Assembly: GCA_037444305.1 (NCBI GenBank)
Contig: JBBIMP010000029.1
Span: forward strand, 1-64,000
Source: JBBIMP01 sp037444305
GTDB lineage: Bacteria; Acidobacteriota; UBA6911
DNA: 64,000 bases
Direction of reading: 5' to 3'
Shown here: positions 56,682-64,000 of the stretch, piece after piece
How the letters are laid out: every line of letters starts with the position of its first letter
Position numbering within the stretch: position 1 is the stretch's first letter
Notes under the pieces: model-generated
Databases searched by the model: none
Told to the model about the DNA's origin: nothing
The model's input: the letters and a program-made list of their open reading frames with translations, nothing else
Translations under genes and position numbers: made by a program

Positions 56682-58016
56682 TCAATTCGCTTTCGATAAA
56701 AACCTGTCGATCAGCCCTTCGAGCGCCACCGTGGTGTTTTTGTCCAGTTCGTAGGTCACCCTCATCTTGGGGTGGCGGATGTTGATGAGCGCCGCCAGGT
56801 CGAAGGGTGTGCCCACGAGCACCAGGTCGCAGGGGACGGCATCGATCGTGGCCTGGAGCTCGCTTACCTGCTGCTCGCCGTACCCCATGGCCGGGAGCAC
56901 GTCGGTGAGGTGAGTGTATTTCTCGAAGACACCCCGGATCGAGCCGACAGCGTAGGGCCTCGGGTCCACGATCGCGGCGGCGCCGAACTCTCTGGCGGCC
57001 ACGTGCGCGGCGCCATAGGTCATTTCGCCATGGGTCAGCGTGGGGCCGTCTTCCACCACCAGGACGCGCTTCCCCTTGATGGCCGCTTCGTCGGCGACGT
57101 GCACCTCGGAATCGGCCTTCAGGAGCAGCGCGCCGGGATTCATGCGCCGCGCGTTCTCCTCCACCTGCGCGATGCCGGCGGCATCCGCCGTGTTGACCTT
57201 GTTCATGATGAGCACCTGCGCCATCCGCAGGTTGGTCTCCCCCGGGTGATAGAGCAGCTCGTGCCCGGGCCTGTGCGGATCCACGATCACGATCCGGAGA
57301 TCCGACTCGTAGAACGGGATGTCGTTGTTGCCGCCGTCCCAGAGGATGACGTCCGCCTCCTTTTCCGCCACGCGCAGGATCTCCTCGTAGTCCACGCCCG
57401 CGAAGACGAGGTTGCCCTTGTTGATGTGAGACTCGTACTCCTCGCGCTCCTCGATCGTGCACTGGTGGCGGTTCAGGTCAGCAAGCGTCTCGAAACGCTG
57501 GCACCGCTGGTCGTTCAGGTCCGCCCCGTAGGGCATCGGGTGGCGGATGACCGCGACGGACTTGCCGCGGCTGCGCAGGATCTCGGTGATCCGCCGCGAG
57601 GTCTGGCTCTTGCCGCAGCCCGTGCGGACGGCGCAGACGGAGATGACCGGTTTGCTCGAGCGGACCGTGGTGGAGTCGGCGCCCATGAGGCGGAAGTCTG
57701 CCCCCAGCGAGTTCACCAGCGCCGCGCGGTGCATGACCTCCACGTGCGGGACGTCGCTGTAGGCGAAGATCACTTCGTCCACGCCGAACCTGCCGATGAG
57801 TTCCGGCAGCTCCGCCTCGTCGAAGATCGGGATGCCGTCCGGGTACAGTTCGCCGGCGAGTTCGGGCGGGTAGGTTCTTCCGGCGATGCCGGGAATCTGG
57901 AAGGCGGTGAAGGCCTGGACCTGGTAGCGCGGGTCATTGCGGAAATAGACGTTGAAGTTGTGAAAGTCTCTTCCGGCCGCTCCCATTATGATGACTTTTT
58001 GCTTCTTATCAGGCAT
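56682..58016 (-). CDS. cyclic 2,3-diphosphoglycerate synthetase-like P-loop protein
   Basis: Protein of 444 residues. The N-terminal domain (VIIMGAAGRDFHNFNVYFRN) is NAD-binding-like. A P-loop follows at 131-140 (RTGCGKSQTS) and later the acidic VILWDGGNNDIPFYESDLRI, then VLIMNKVNTADAAGIAQVEE and LVVEDGPTLTHGEMTYGAAH. The family includes the archaeal cyclic 2,3-diphosphoglycerate synthetase of methanogens, whose length is similar, but bacterial members lie beside carbamoyltransferases and carbamate kinases and have no proven role. It is the first gene of the operon, with GGAGAGACA before the ATG, 14 bases upstream of the OTC. Function not assigned; a GTPase- or ligase-like step on carbamoyl-phosphate chemistry is speculative. 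Confidence 0.82.
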   Translation of the reverse strand: MPDKKQKVIIMGAAGRDFHNFNVYFRNDPRYQVQAFTAFQIPGIAGRTYPPELAGELYPDGIPIFDEAELPELIGRFGVDEVIFAYSDVPHVEVMHRAALVNSLGADFRLMGADSTTVRSSKPVISVCAVRTGCGKSQTSRRITEILRSRGKSVAVIRHPMPYGADLNDQRCQRFETLADLNRHQCTIEEREEYESHINKGNLVFAGVDYEEILRVAEKEADVILWDGGNNDIPFYESDLRIVIVDPHRPGHELLYHPGETNLRMAQVLIMNKVNTADAAGIAQVEENARRMNPGALLLKADSEVHVADEAAIKGKRVLVVEDGPTLTHGEMTYGAAHVAAREFGAAAIVDPRPYAVGSIRGVFEKYTHLTDVLPAMGYGEQQVSELQATIDAVPCDLVLVGTPFDLAALINIRHPKMRVTYELDKNTTVALEGLIDRFLSKAN

Positions 58017-58147
58017 TGTCTCTCCCCAATATTAGGTAAGGAACGAGTGCTTCCCCGCACGCAGATCCTGTGCGGGCAGGCGAACAGAAACATGAATATT
58101 ACTATAAGGCCAATTGTTTGTTCCAGTAAGGGTGCATAAAAGCTGGG

Positions 58148-58185
58148 TCTCCGTGCTTCTCCGTGGACCTCCGTGTGACGCTTTT
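58148..58185. repeat. half copy of palindromic repeat P2
   Basis: TCTCCGTGCTTCTCCGTGGA followed by CCTCCGTGTGACGCTTTT matches the right arm of P2 copies at 21.3 and 49.3 kb; no left arm is seen. It lies between the divergent P-loop gene and mutS2. Confidence 0.65.
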
Positions 58186-58230
58186 GTTTTTCTCCCCCCC
58201 AAACGGCATGATAGGCTTCCGGCCTACCCT

Positions 58231-60633
58231 ATGAACGACCAGACCTTCGAAACCCTTGAACTCGATGAACTCATCGCCTTGCTGGAAAAGCACGCCCAGA
58301 CGCCGATGGGCCACGCTCTCGTCCTCGGCCTCCGCCCCTCGACCGACCGCGGCTCGATCGAACACGCCCTCGACCTGACGACCGAGAGCGCGGCGCTGCT
58401 CCAAACCGGCGCGCGCCTGGGCCTGAGCGGCATTTCCGATCCGGATCCCGCGCTTGCCCTCCTCCAGATTGAAGGCACCAGCCTCGAGCCGCTCCAGATC
58501 CTTGCGTTTGAACGCCTGATCGCCGTCGGTATGGACCTGCGCGCCATGTTCCGGAACCCCGAGACGCGGGAGCTGTGCCCGAAGCTGTCGGAGATCGCCG
58601 CACGCACGCCCGATCTCCGGGGTCTCCTGGGCGGAATGCGCGGCAAGATCCTGCCCGACGGCAGCATCGACGACAATGCCAGCCCCGAGCTGCGCTCCCT
58701 GCGCAGGACGATCCAGATCTCGCGGGAGCGCATCCACCGCTCGCTCGAATCCATCATGCGCAAGCAGGACCACGCCGTGCAGGACGACATCGTCACCTTC
58801 CGCCACGGACGGTTCGTCATCCCCATTCGCACCGACTCGCGCGGGCAGGTGCCGGGGGTGATGCACGGCCTTTCCTCCAGCGGCCAGACGACGTTCGTGG
58901 AGCCGCTCGCGGTCATCGAGCACAACAACGAGCTGGTGCGCCTGCGGGAGCAGGAGGAGATGGAGATCGCCCGGATCCTGCACGAAATCTCCGACTCGCT
59001 CCGGGAGAGCCTCGAGGCCCTGCGCGCCGTGGTATCGGCCCTGGCCGAATTGGATTTCGCCCAGGCGCGGGCGAAGCTTTCGCTCGAGTTCCAGTGTGTG
59101 CGGCCCGCGATCGATCCCGAAGCACGCCTGCGCGTGCTTAACCTGAGGCACATCCCGCTGCAGCACAACCTCGGCAAGTCGGGCGAAAAGATCGTGCCCA
59201 TTTCCTTCGAGCTGGCCGAGGGGCAGAACGTCCTGGTGATCAGCGGGCCGAACGCGGGCGGCAAGACGGTCGTCCTGAAAACCGTGGGCCTGGCGGCGCT
59301 CATGGCCCAGATGGGGCTCCACGTGCCTGCGGAGGAAGCCGCCCTCCCGGTCTACCGGAGGATGTACGCCGACATCGGCGACCAGCAGTCGATCGCCGCC
59401 AACCTCTCGACCTTCACGGCCCACATGCGGAATATCGCTGCCATGGCGCGCGGGGTGGACACGGACACGCTGCTCCTGCTCGACGAGGTGGGCACCGGCA
59501 CCGATCCGCAGGAAGGAGCGGCGCTGGCCGTCGCGATCGTCGACCACTTCCGGCGCACCGGAGCGACGACCATGGCCACGACCCACTACAACGAGCTGAA
59601 GATGTGGGCCACCGGCGCCGAGGGCGTACTGAACGCCTCCGTCGAGTTCGACGAAGCCACGCTCAAACCGACCTACCGCCTCATCAGCGGGGTGGCCGGC
59701 GCATCTGCGGGATTCGAAATCGCCCGCCGGATGGAGGTGCCGGATGCCATCTTAGGCGCCGGAAAGGCCATGTTGTCTCCCGATCAGGCGCGCGCAACGG
59801 ACTACCTGAAGAAGATCAAGGCGTCGGCGGACGAGCTGGAGGCGAAGAAGGCTGCGCTGGAGGCCGAGCTGGCTGAGACCGCGCGCCTGCGGCGGCAACT
59901 GAAGGAGGACCATTCGGCGCAGGAGGAGGCCAGGAAGGCCAAATTCGAAAAGGCGCTCGAGAAGGTTCTCGGAGAGCACCGCCGGGAAAGTGAACGCCTG
60001 ATCGCGGAGCTCAAAGACCGCGCCGCGGCGGAGAAGGTGAAGCGGACCGCTTCCGCCGCCGCCGCGCGGCTGGCGGGCAAAGGCCGGAGGCTGCGCGCGC
60101 AGGCGCAGGAAGAGCTGGGGCTCGCGGCCGCCGCGGAGGGTGCGCCGGCAGGCGATCCCGGCCGCCAGGATGAACCGCGGGAGGGCGACCTTGTCCTGGT
60201 GCAATCCCTGGACAAGCAGGGGGTGGTGGAATCGGCATCGGAGGACACCTTCACGATCCGCATCGGGGCCCTCCGCTTCCGCGCGCGCCGGGACGAATTG
60301 ATGGTCCTCGCCGCTCCCGGGGACAAACCCGCGGCGGAAGGTCAAGGCAGGACACGCGGCGCGGTCGAGACCGGCATCGACGCGGATTTCAATCCGGAAT
60401 TGAAGGTCATCGGCCAGACGGCGGACGAGGCGGTTGCGCACGTGGACAAGTTCCTGGATGAGGCATTCCTGGCGGGCGTGGAGAGCGTGAGGATCATCCA
60501 CGGGCACGGCAAGGGGATTTTGCGCAAGGCGATCGCGGAACTCCTGACCGGTCACCCCCAGGTCAAGGGATTCGAGCCCGCCCCGCCAAACCAGGGCGGG
60601 AGCGGCGCGACCATCGCGTTCATCAACCGCTAG
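58231..60633 (+). CDS. mutS2: endonuclease MutS2
   Basis: MutS2 ATPase-nuclease of 800 residues, lacking the mismatch-recognition domains of MutS1. The Walker A region is SGPNAGGKTVVLKTVGLAAL, with Walker B LLLLDEVGTGTDPQEGAALA, and a long coiled-coil follows (EAKKAALEAELAETARLRRQ). A KOW-like segment (PREGDLVLVQSLDKQGVVES) precedes the C-terminal Smr nuclease domain (RIIHGHGKGILRKAIAELLT; HPQVKGF). MutS2 acts on recombination intermediates or rescues collided ribosomes. ATG 58231 gives the family N-terminus; codons upstream to 58114 include repeat P2. Confidence 0.94.
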   Translation: MNDQTFETLELDELIALLEKHAQTPMGHALVLGLRPSTDRGSIEHALDLTTESAALLQTGARLGLSGISDPDPALALLQIEGTSLEPLQILAFERLIAVGMDLRAMFRNPETRELCPKLSEIAARTPDLRGLLGGMRGKILPDGSIDDNASPELRSLRRTIQISRERIHRSLESIMRKQDHAVQDDIVTFRHGRFVIPIRTDSRGQVPGVMHGLSSSGQTTFVEPLAVIEHNNELVRLREQEEMEIARILHEISDSLRESLEALRAVVSALAELDFAQARAKLSLEFQCVRPAIDPEARLRVLNLRHIPLQHNLGKSGEKIVPISFELAEGQNVLVISGPNAGGKTVVLKTVGLAALMAQMGLHVPAEEAALPVYRRMYADIGDQQSIAANLSTFTAHMRNIAAMARGVDTDTLLLLDEVGTGTDPQEGAALAVAIVDHFRRTGATTMATTHYNELKMWATGAEGVLNASVEFDEATLKPTYRLISGVAGASAGFEIARRMEVPDAILGAGKAMLSPDQARATDYLKKIKASADELEAKKAALEAELAETARLRRQLKEDHSAQEEARKAKFEKALEKVLGEHRRESERLIAELKDRAAAEKVKRTASAAAARLAGKGRRLRAQAQEELGLAAAAEGAPAGDPGRQDEPREGDLVLVQSLDKQGVVESASEDTFTIRIGALRFRARRDELMVLAAPGDKPAAEGQGRTRGAVETGIDADFNPELKVIGQTADEAVAHVDKFLDEAFLAGVESVRIIHGHGKGILRKAIAELLTGHPQVKGFEPAPPNQGGSGATIAFINR

Positions 60634-60684
60634 TGCGCTTAAAGAGCCTGCTTGCTCAGGAATGCGGGAAACGGCGCCGCGATA

Positions 60685-60825
60685 ACAACGAGCGGTCAGG
60701 CGGCCCAGTCAGGCAACACAACCCGTCGCTGCCGCTCCGGGCGCCGTTGACTCCCGGCCGGCAAGCACGATTGGCACATGCAGCAGCGTGGAACCACCGA
60801 GGAAAGCCGTATTAGCGGGAGCGGC
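60685..60825 (-). repeat. dispersed repeat R1, copy E
   Basis: Core complement ACCCGTCGCTGCCGCTCC at 60721-60738, then CCGGCCGGCAAGCACGATTG and CGTGGAACCACCGAGGAAAG. Its right end abuts the IMPase fragment. Confidence 0.75.
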
Positions 60826-60987
60826 AAACCTTGGGATTACGCCCCCGCGCGCATCATCGCCGCCGAGTGCGGCGCCCTGTTCCTCACCCAGGACGGCAGC
60901 GCAAGGATCGATGCCGGCCACTGCGTGATCTGCGCGCCGGGGCTCGAGGAAGAAATCCGGAAGATTCTGCGGATTCCCCGCCGCTGA
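60826..60987 (+). pseudogene. C-terminal remnant of an inositol-monophosphatase family gene
   Basis: About 53 residues beginning KPWDYAPARIIAAECGALFL and ending IDAGHCVICAPGLEEEIRKI. This matches the last part of inositol monophosphatase-family enzymes, where KPWDxAAG carries the metal-binding Asp. The first 200 or so residues are missing and R1 copy E lies exactly where they should be, so the repeat boundary marks the truncation. A start-like ATG at 60778 is in the repeat. Non-functional. Confidence 0.65.
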
Positions 60988-60995
60988 ATGGCGCC

Positions 60996-62138
60996 TCAGG
61001 GGGCGGAGATGTAATCCGTGGTCACCAGGCTCCAGTAGTCGCCGCACAACCCCTTGTCGTAGTTCTCCAGAAACGTCCGGATGTTCCCGAGCAGCGTCGT
61101 GATGCGGTGCCCGGGCACGCGCGCCGGGTGAAGGATCCGCGAATTGGCATAGGCGCGGATGAAGAGGCTGCTGTCCGAGAGCGGCAGTTTCCGGACATTC
61201 TCCACGAAATCCGGGAAGACGCCGTTCCTGAAAAGGTACTGCTCGACGTTGGAAGTGTAGAAAGCCGACACCGTGTACCCTTCCCGGCGAAGGTGCTCTG
61301 CCACAGCGGCAAAGGCCCTGGATCCGGCGAAATCGCCCACGACCGGGACGATGCGGTTTTCCAACTGCAAGCGGCGCACGAAAGCATAATCCTCCGCCGA
61401 AGCGAGGAAGTGCCCGCGGCTTCCCTCGAGATCGGTCTCCAGCAGGAGATCCGCCAGGGTGGGAAAACTTCGCCCCCATCCCCAGGAGCTGCCGCTGCGG
61501 AACGACCGGTAGCTGATGCCCAGTCCCGCGTCCCGGAACGCGGCCATAACGTGCTCCAGCGCGTCGCGGTCGTCGTCATTGAGTGGGATCCGGAAATCAT
61601 GCTCGATCCTCTTCCGGACCCGCTGCAGCGTGGACCGGAAGGACGCCGGATCCGGCGCGGTCTTTGCCAGAAATGCAAGCGTCTCCTCCAGGCCCGTTTC
61701 CGGCTTCGGGGCTCCGTCGCCCTCGAGCGGCCGGCTCAGGAGCGCCGCGAGGAACAGGTCGCGGCTTTCGGACATGTGAAAGAGCGCCTTCAGCGCCAGG
61801 TGCTGGATCACCGCCTGCCGGCGTATGTCGATGATAAAGGCGATCGCGGGACGGATCTTGGCAATGTAGGTGAAGTTCTGCTCGGGACCGACCCCGATGT
61901 AGGCTCCTCCGGTCACGCCCAGCTCTTTCATGAGCGGGACGATGTGCAGGAAGGAGGTTTCGTTGGAAATAAAATTGTCCGAGCGGAAATAGCCGCCGTC
62001 TTCGGACCAATCGACCGTCATCCGGGCAAATTCCGCTGCCGGTATGGCGCCGGATCCGGGGTGAAGGGCGGCATCCTGTCCCGCGGGATAGGCATAAAAG
62101 AGCGCGGCAAGGACCGCAATCGAGAGCTTCCTGATCAC
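60996..62138 (-). CDS. exported protein of unknown function (LIC_10091-like)
   Basis: Protein of 380 residues with a signal-like N-terminus (IRKLSIAVLAALFYAYPAG). The conserved-looking block DNFISNETSFLHIVPLMKEL, VTGGAYIGVGPEQNFTYIAK, RPAIAFIIDIRRQAVIQHLA recalls a Rossmann-like SAM-binding fold: GVGPEQN as motif I and IIDIRRQ as the acidic second strand. A later FYTSNVEQYLF also fits. I recall similar proteins in Leptospira and Acidobacteriota under LIC_10091, but no function is known to me. GTG 62138, with GAAAGGAG upstream, is preferred over the ATG at 62180. Confidence 0.6.
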   Translation of the reverse strand: MIRKLSIAVLAALFYAYPAGQDAALHPGSGAIPAAEFARMTVDWSEDGGYFRSDNFISNETSFLHIVPLMKELGVTGGAYIGVGPEQNFTYIAKIRPAIAFIIDIRRQAVIQHLALKALFHMSESRDLFLAALLSRPLEGDGAPKPETGLEETLAFLAKTAPDPASFRSTLQRVRKRIEHDFRIPLNDDDRDALEHVMAAFRDAGLGISYRSFRSGSSWGWGRSFPTLADLLLETDLEGSRGHFLASAEDYAFVRRLQLENRIVPVVGDFAGSRAFAAVAEHLRREGYTVSAFYTSNVEQYLFRNGVFPDFVENVRKLPLSDSSLFIRAYANSRILHPARVPGHRITTLLGNIRTFLENYDKGLCGDYWSLVTTDYISAP

Positions 62139-62545
62139 GCAACTCCTTTCCTGCAGATTCAGGATCCTGCCGGAAGACAAATCCCCTGCCGTGGAAGGAG
62201 CATTCCCGCGGCCATGGATAAATTGTTTTCCATCTGCGGTCCGTGCTTGCCGGTCAGAAGTTCACGGCGCCCGGAGCGACAGCGACGGGTTGCATTTCGG
62301 GAGCAAGCCATTTGACCGCTCACTGGCGTTCGCGGCTCCGTTTGCATCATTCCTTCAACGCGGCTTTCCTCGGCGGCTCCGTGCTGCTGCTTCTGCCAAT
62401 CATGCTTGCCGGCCGGGAGTCAACGGCGCCCGGAGCGACAGCGACGGGTTGCATTTCGGGAGCAAGCCATTTGACCGCTCACCGTGCGCCGTCAACACAG
62501 CCTTCCTCTCCATGCCCAGATGACGAGGTAGCCTTGAATTGGAGG
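62139..62545. other. intergenic region dominated by repeat R1 copy F
   Basis: Two R1 units in tandem occupy 62236-62517. No gene or clear promoter is seen in the remainder. Confidence 0.6.
62236..62517 (+). repeat. dispersed repeat R1, copy F (tandem pair)
   Basis: Cores at 62273-62290 and 62432-62449 (GGAGCGACAGCGACGGGT), 159 bases apart. The two units are nearly identical, including the linking GGTTGCATTTCGGGAGCAAG and CCATTTGACCGCTCAC. This near identity suggests a recent duplication. Confidence 0.8.
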
Positions 62546-62905
62546 TCAGGGGCGGCGTCTTGCGGACCAGTGGCCGGAACCGGCGTCCCCGAAGCGCACC
62601 TTCCCTTTCATGGTCTCGCCTTCGACGGTACCCGTATAGACCACCGTAAACTGCGTGTTCTGGAAGCTGAGCGTCACGGAAAACTCTATCCTGTCGGCCT
62701 CCACGGTGCCGGAGAGGGGCACTTCCCCCATGCGCCCGGAATACCGGCCGGTGATCCTTCCTCCATCCTGTTTCAAATTCAGGACCGCCGACCCCGTCCC
62801 CTGCGTGGACTCCACGGTCAGATCCCAGGTGCCGGTGACATCGGTTTCGCCCGCGGGAAGAAAGCTCATCAAAAAAGCCGCAACGGCAAAGACGGCAGGA
62901 TTCAT
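62546..62905 (-). CDS. small secreted lipocalin-like protein
   Basis: Protein of 119 residues with a signal peptide (PAVFAVAAFLMSFLPAG). The mature part (VTGTWDLTVESTQGTGSAVL, LKQDGGRITGRYSGRMGEVP, LSGTVEADRIEFSVTL, VYTGTVEGETMKGKVRFGD) has repeated beta-strands with TGTW and GTVEG motifs. Such small secreted proteins of beta-barrel character are common in Acidobacteriota and Planctomycetota. No function known. AGGAG precedes the ATG. It is close to the methyltransferase upstream (15 bases) and probably cotranscribed. Confidence 0.7.
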   Translation of the reverse strand: MNPAVFAVAAFLMSFLPAGETDVTGTWDLTVESTQGTGSAVLNLKQDGGRITGRYSGRMGEVPLSGTVEADRIEFSVTLSFQNTQFTVVYTGTVEGETMKGKVRFGDAGSGHWSARRRP

Positions 62906-62920
62906 AGGGGGCTCCTGCTT

Positions 62921-63568
62921 TCAGATGGGCGGCTGGAAGCGGATGTGGTGAACCGTCGCGGGAGGGAGGTTCCGAAGCACCACATTCTGCTCGAAGCCGT
63001 ATCTGTCGATGTATTCCCGCACGACCGAGGAGACACCCTCCACGCGGTCCCGTTCGCCCGCATCGCCCGCCATGAGGCGCACAGCCTTCCGGACCAGGAT
63101 GTATTCGTAGAAGCTGCAGATCCCCCCGGGCTTGAGCACCGAGCGGTAGAGCTCGAAAATCCTCCGCACGCCTTCGGGGGTGAAGTTCGTGAACGGAAGG
63201 CAGGACAGCACGTAGTCGTATTCCGGGCCGGATTCGATTTCCTCGATCGGCCGGTGGTAGACGCGCACCGCAGCCCGCCGGCGGCCCTGGGTTCCGCCGT
63301 CGAAGCGTCGGCGGAGAAGGCCCGCAAGCTTTTCGTCGATTTCGTAGACGTCGATCCGGCCGCCCCGGGAAAGTCTCTCGCAGATGGACTCGGTGACGGC
63401 CCCCGTCCCGCCGCCGACTTCCAGCACGCGGCAGGACGCGGCGTCTCCGGAGTCGATCTGCCTGGTCATGGACTGGGCCAGCGCCTTGGAGCTGGGCGCG
63501 ACGGCGCCGGTGCGCTTGAAGTCGCGCGTGGCGGATTCCAGAAAGAGACGGCTGCTGTTTATGGGCAT
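62921..63568 (-). CDS. SAM methyltransferase (phospholipid N-methyltransferase/KsgA-like)
   Basis: Protein of 215 residues. Motif I is VLEVGGGTGAVTESICERLS, followed by the acidic strand IDVYEIDEKLAGLLRRRFDG and motif IV YDYVLSCLPFTNFTPEGVRR. The N-terminal FKRTGAVAPSSKALAQSMTR is typical of PmtA-type phosphatidylethanolamine N-methyltransferases, which resemble KsgA. Phospholipid methylation (to phosphatidylcholine) is therefore the best guess. No strong RBS is visible. The membrane substrate is inferred, not shown. Confidence 0.72.
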   Translation of the reverse strand: MPINSSRLFLESATRDFKRTGAVAPSSKALAQSMTRQIDSGDAASCRVLEVGGGTGAVTESICERLSRGGRIDVYEIDEKLAGLLRRRFDGGTQGRRRAAVRVYHRPIEEIESGPEYDYVLSCLPFTNFTPEGVRRIFELYRSVLKPGGICSFYEYILVRKAVRLMAGDAGERDRVEGVSSVVREYIDRYGFEQNVVLRNLPPATVHHIRFQPPI

Positions 63569-63663
63569 GCGTTCACTTATTTGACGTAGAACAGGTTATT
63601 GCGTGCCCGATTATATGAAAGCCTGTCTCTGACTACAAGCCTCCTCTCTGGGGTTGGCCGGAC

Positions 63664-63719
63664 AAAAGCGTTTCACGGAGGTTCACGGAGCAGCACGGAG
63701 GCCTCCGTGTAATGCTTTT
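63664..63719. repeat. palindrome P2 upstream of the npdG-like gene
   Basis: Arms AAAAGCGTTTCACGGAGG (63664-63681) and CCTCCGTGTAATGCTTTT (63702-63719) pair at 16 of 18 positions. It is located 22 bases before a gene start, so it cannot be only a terminator; a role in expression is unclear. Confidence 0.7.
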
Positions 63720-63740
63720 ATTTATGCTACCCTGAAGCGC

Positions 63741-64000
63741 ATGAAAACAGGAATGCTTGGCGGAACCGGCCTCGAAGGCAAAGCCCTCGCCCTCCGCCTC
63801 GCCGCCGCCGGCATCCCCATCGTCATCGGCTCCCGCTCCGCCCAGCGGGCGGAAGCCGCCGCCGCCGAGTGCAACGCGCGCCTCGAGGGCTTCAGCGTGA
63901 GCGCTGCAACCAACGAACAGATGCTCTCCGACTGCGGAATCGTCTTCCTGACCCTGCCGTACGACCAGGCGTTGCCGGCGGTCGACGCGCACGCCGACCT
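63741..64000 (+). CDS. NADPH-dependent F420 reductase-like protein (5' part)
   Basis: Eighty-six codons, cut by the window end. The start MKTGMLGGTGLEGKALALRL has the dinucleotide-binding GGTGxEG loop, then IVIGSRSAQRAEAAAAECN (the NADP-selective SRxxxRA box) and VFLTLPYDQALP. This is the pattern of NpdG, F420-dependent NADP oxidoreductase, rather than of other reductases. If so the organism may make or use coenzyme F420, which is unusual outside Archaea and Actinomycetota but known from genomes of Acidobacteriota. The 3' half is needed to confirm. Confidence 0.7.
   Translation, partial: MKTGMLGGTGLEGKALALRLAAAGIPIVIGSRSAQRAEAAAAECNARLEGFSVSAATNEQMLSDCGIVFLTLPYDQALPAVDAHAD

Larger units (their letters stand above)
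60634..60995. other. intergenic region with R1 copy and a truncated gene
   Basis: Holds R1 copy E (60685-60825) and the IMPase remnant (60826-60987). No complete gene is seen. Confidence 0.6.

Noticed and set aside
56682..58016. Methanogen-type cyclic 2,3-diphosphoglycerate synthesis
   Set aside because: Only family similarity supports it. The setting beside carbamoyltransferases and the bacterial host argue against naming the activity.
62191..62523. Open frames across the tandem repeats near 62.3 kb
   Set aside because: The translation contains the same peptide twice because the DNA repeats. The same peptide patterns recur at other R1 sites in varying frames, so it is not coding.

Overview
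The window is about 64 kb of GC-rich bacterial chromosome with compact coding and no tRNA, rRNA, CRISPR array or intact insertion sequence that I can see. The best guess is an acidobacterium or close relative. The evidence is a 1070-residue Oar-type TonB-dependent receptor with an N-terminal carboxypeptidase-regulatory-like domain, a secreted VWFA protein of the acidobacterial type, an orphan BlaI repressor, futalosine-type menaquinone synthesis (mqnA) and the start of an F420-dependent NADP reductase-like gene. This assignment is inference from gene content.

Layout. 1-4.5 kb: a minor-pilin cluster (PilX, PilV, PilW, FimT/GspH types), a LysM protein and a further pilin-like gene. 4.7-8.0 kb: the TonB-dependent receptor behind a good sigma-54 promoter. 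8.4-12.1 kb: an isolated nuoL-nuoM pair. 12.4-15.2 kb: coaE, a sugar-nucleotide epimerase and a YVTN propeller protein. 15.2-19.5 kb: a tightly overlapping operon (CYTH protein, asnS, GT-C glycosyltransferase, methyltransferase). 20-30 kb: a P-loop/dCMP-deaminase fusion, HD hydrolase, NamZ-like muramidase, HNH endonuclease, mqnA, dprA, topA and a glutaminyl-cyclase-like lipoprotein. 30-35.9 kb: EF-G paralogue, lgt, RluD-type synthase, VWFA protein, BlaI. 36-39.2 kb: DUF362 protein, a hidden selenoprotein gene, thiI, macro-domain protein. 39.3-45.8 kb: an ArsR-controlled RND efflux operon. 46-52.5 kb: UbiD-type decarboxylase, PLP decarboxylase, S9 peptidase, quinone oxidoreductase. 52.5-58 kb: a carbamoyl-phosphate operon. 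58-64 kb: mutS2, a truncated IMPase remnant, two secreted proteins of unknown role, a methyltransferase and an npdG-like gene cut by the window end.

The most striking item is a 75-codon gene at 37165-37392 that ordinary ORF calling misses because it has two in-frame TGA codons. Read as selenocysteine they give a glutaredoxin-like protein with a UPYT active site and a C-terminal U-H-I-stop. Each TGA is followed at the right distance by a hairpin with G as the second loop base, as expected of bacterial SECIS elements. The second notable system is the operon at 52560-58016. It combines a cyclic-2,3-diphosphoglycerate-synthetase-like P-loop protein, ornithine carbamoyltransferase, carbamate kinase, an aspartate-carbamoyltransferase homologue and ornithine aminotransferase. 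The ATCase homologue keeps the carbamoyl-phosphate site but has substitutions at positions that bind aspartate.

Intergenic DNA is rich in repeats. A roughly 150-230 bp dispersed element (here called R1) occurs at six places with eight copies of its core, in both orientations. Two families of palindromes (P1, built on CACGGATTTCAC-like arms; P2, built on CACGGAGG-like arms) sit at gene ends, where several look like bidirectional terminators. Two genes appear to take their C-terminal codons from palindromes, and an IMPase gene has been truncated at an R1 boundary.
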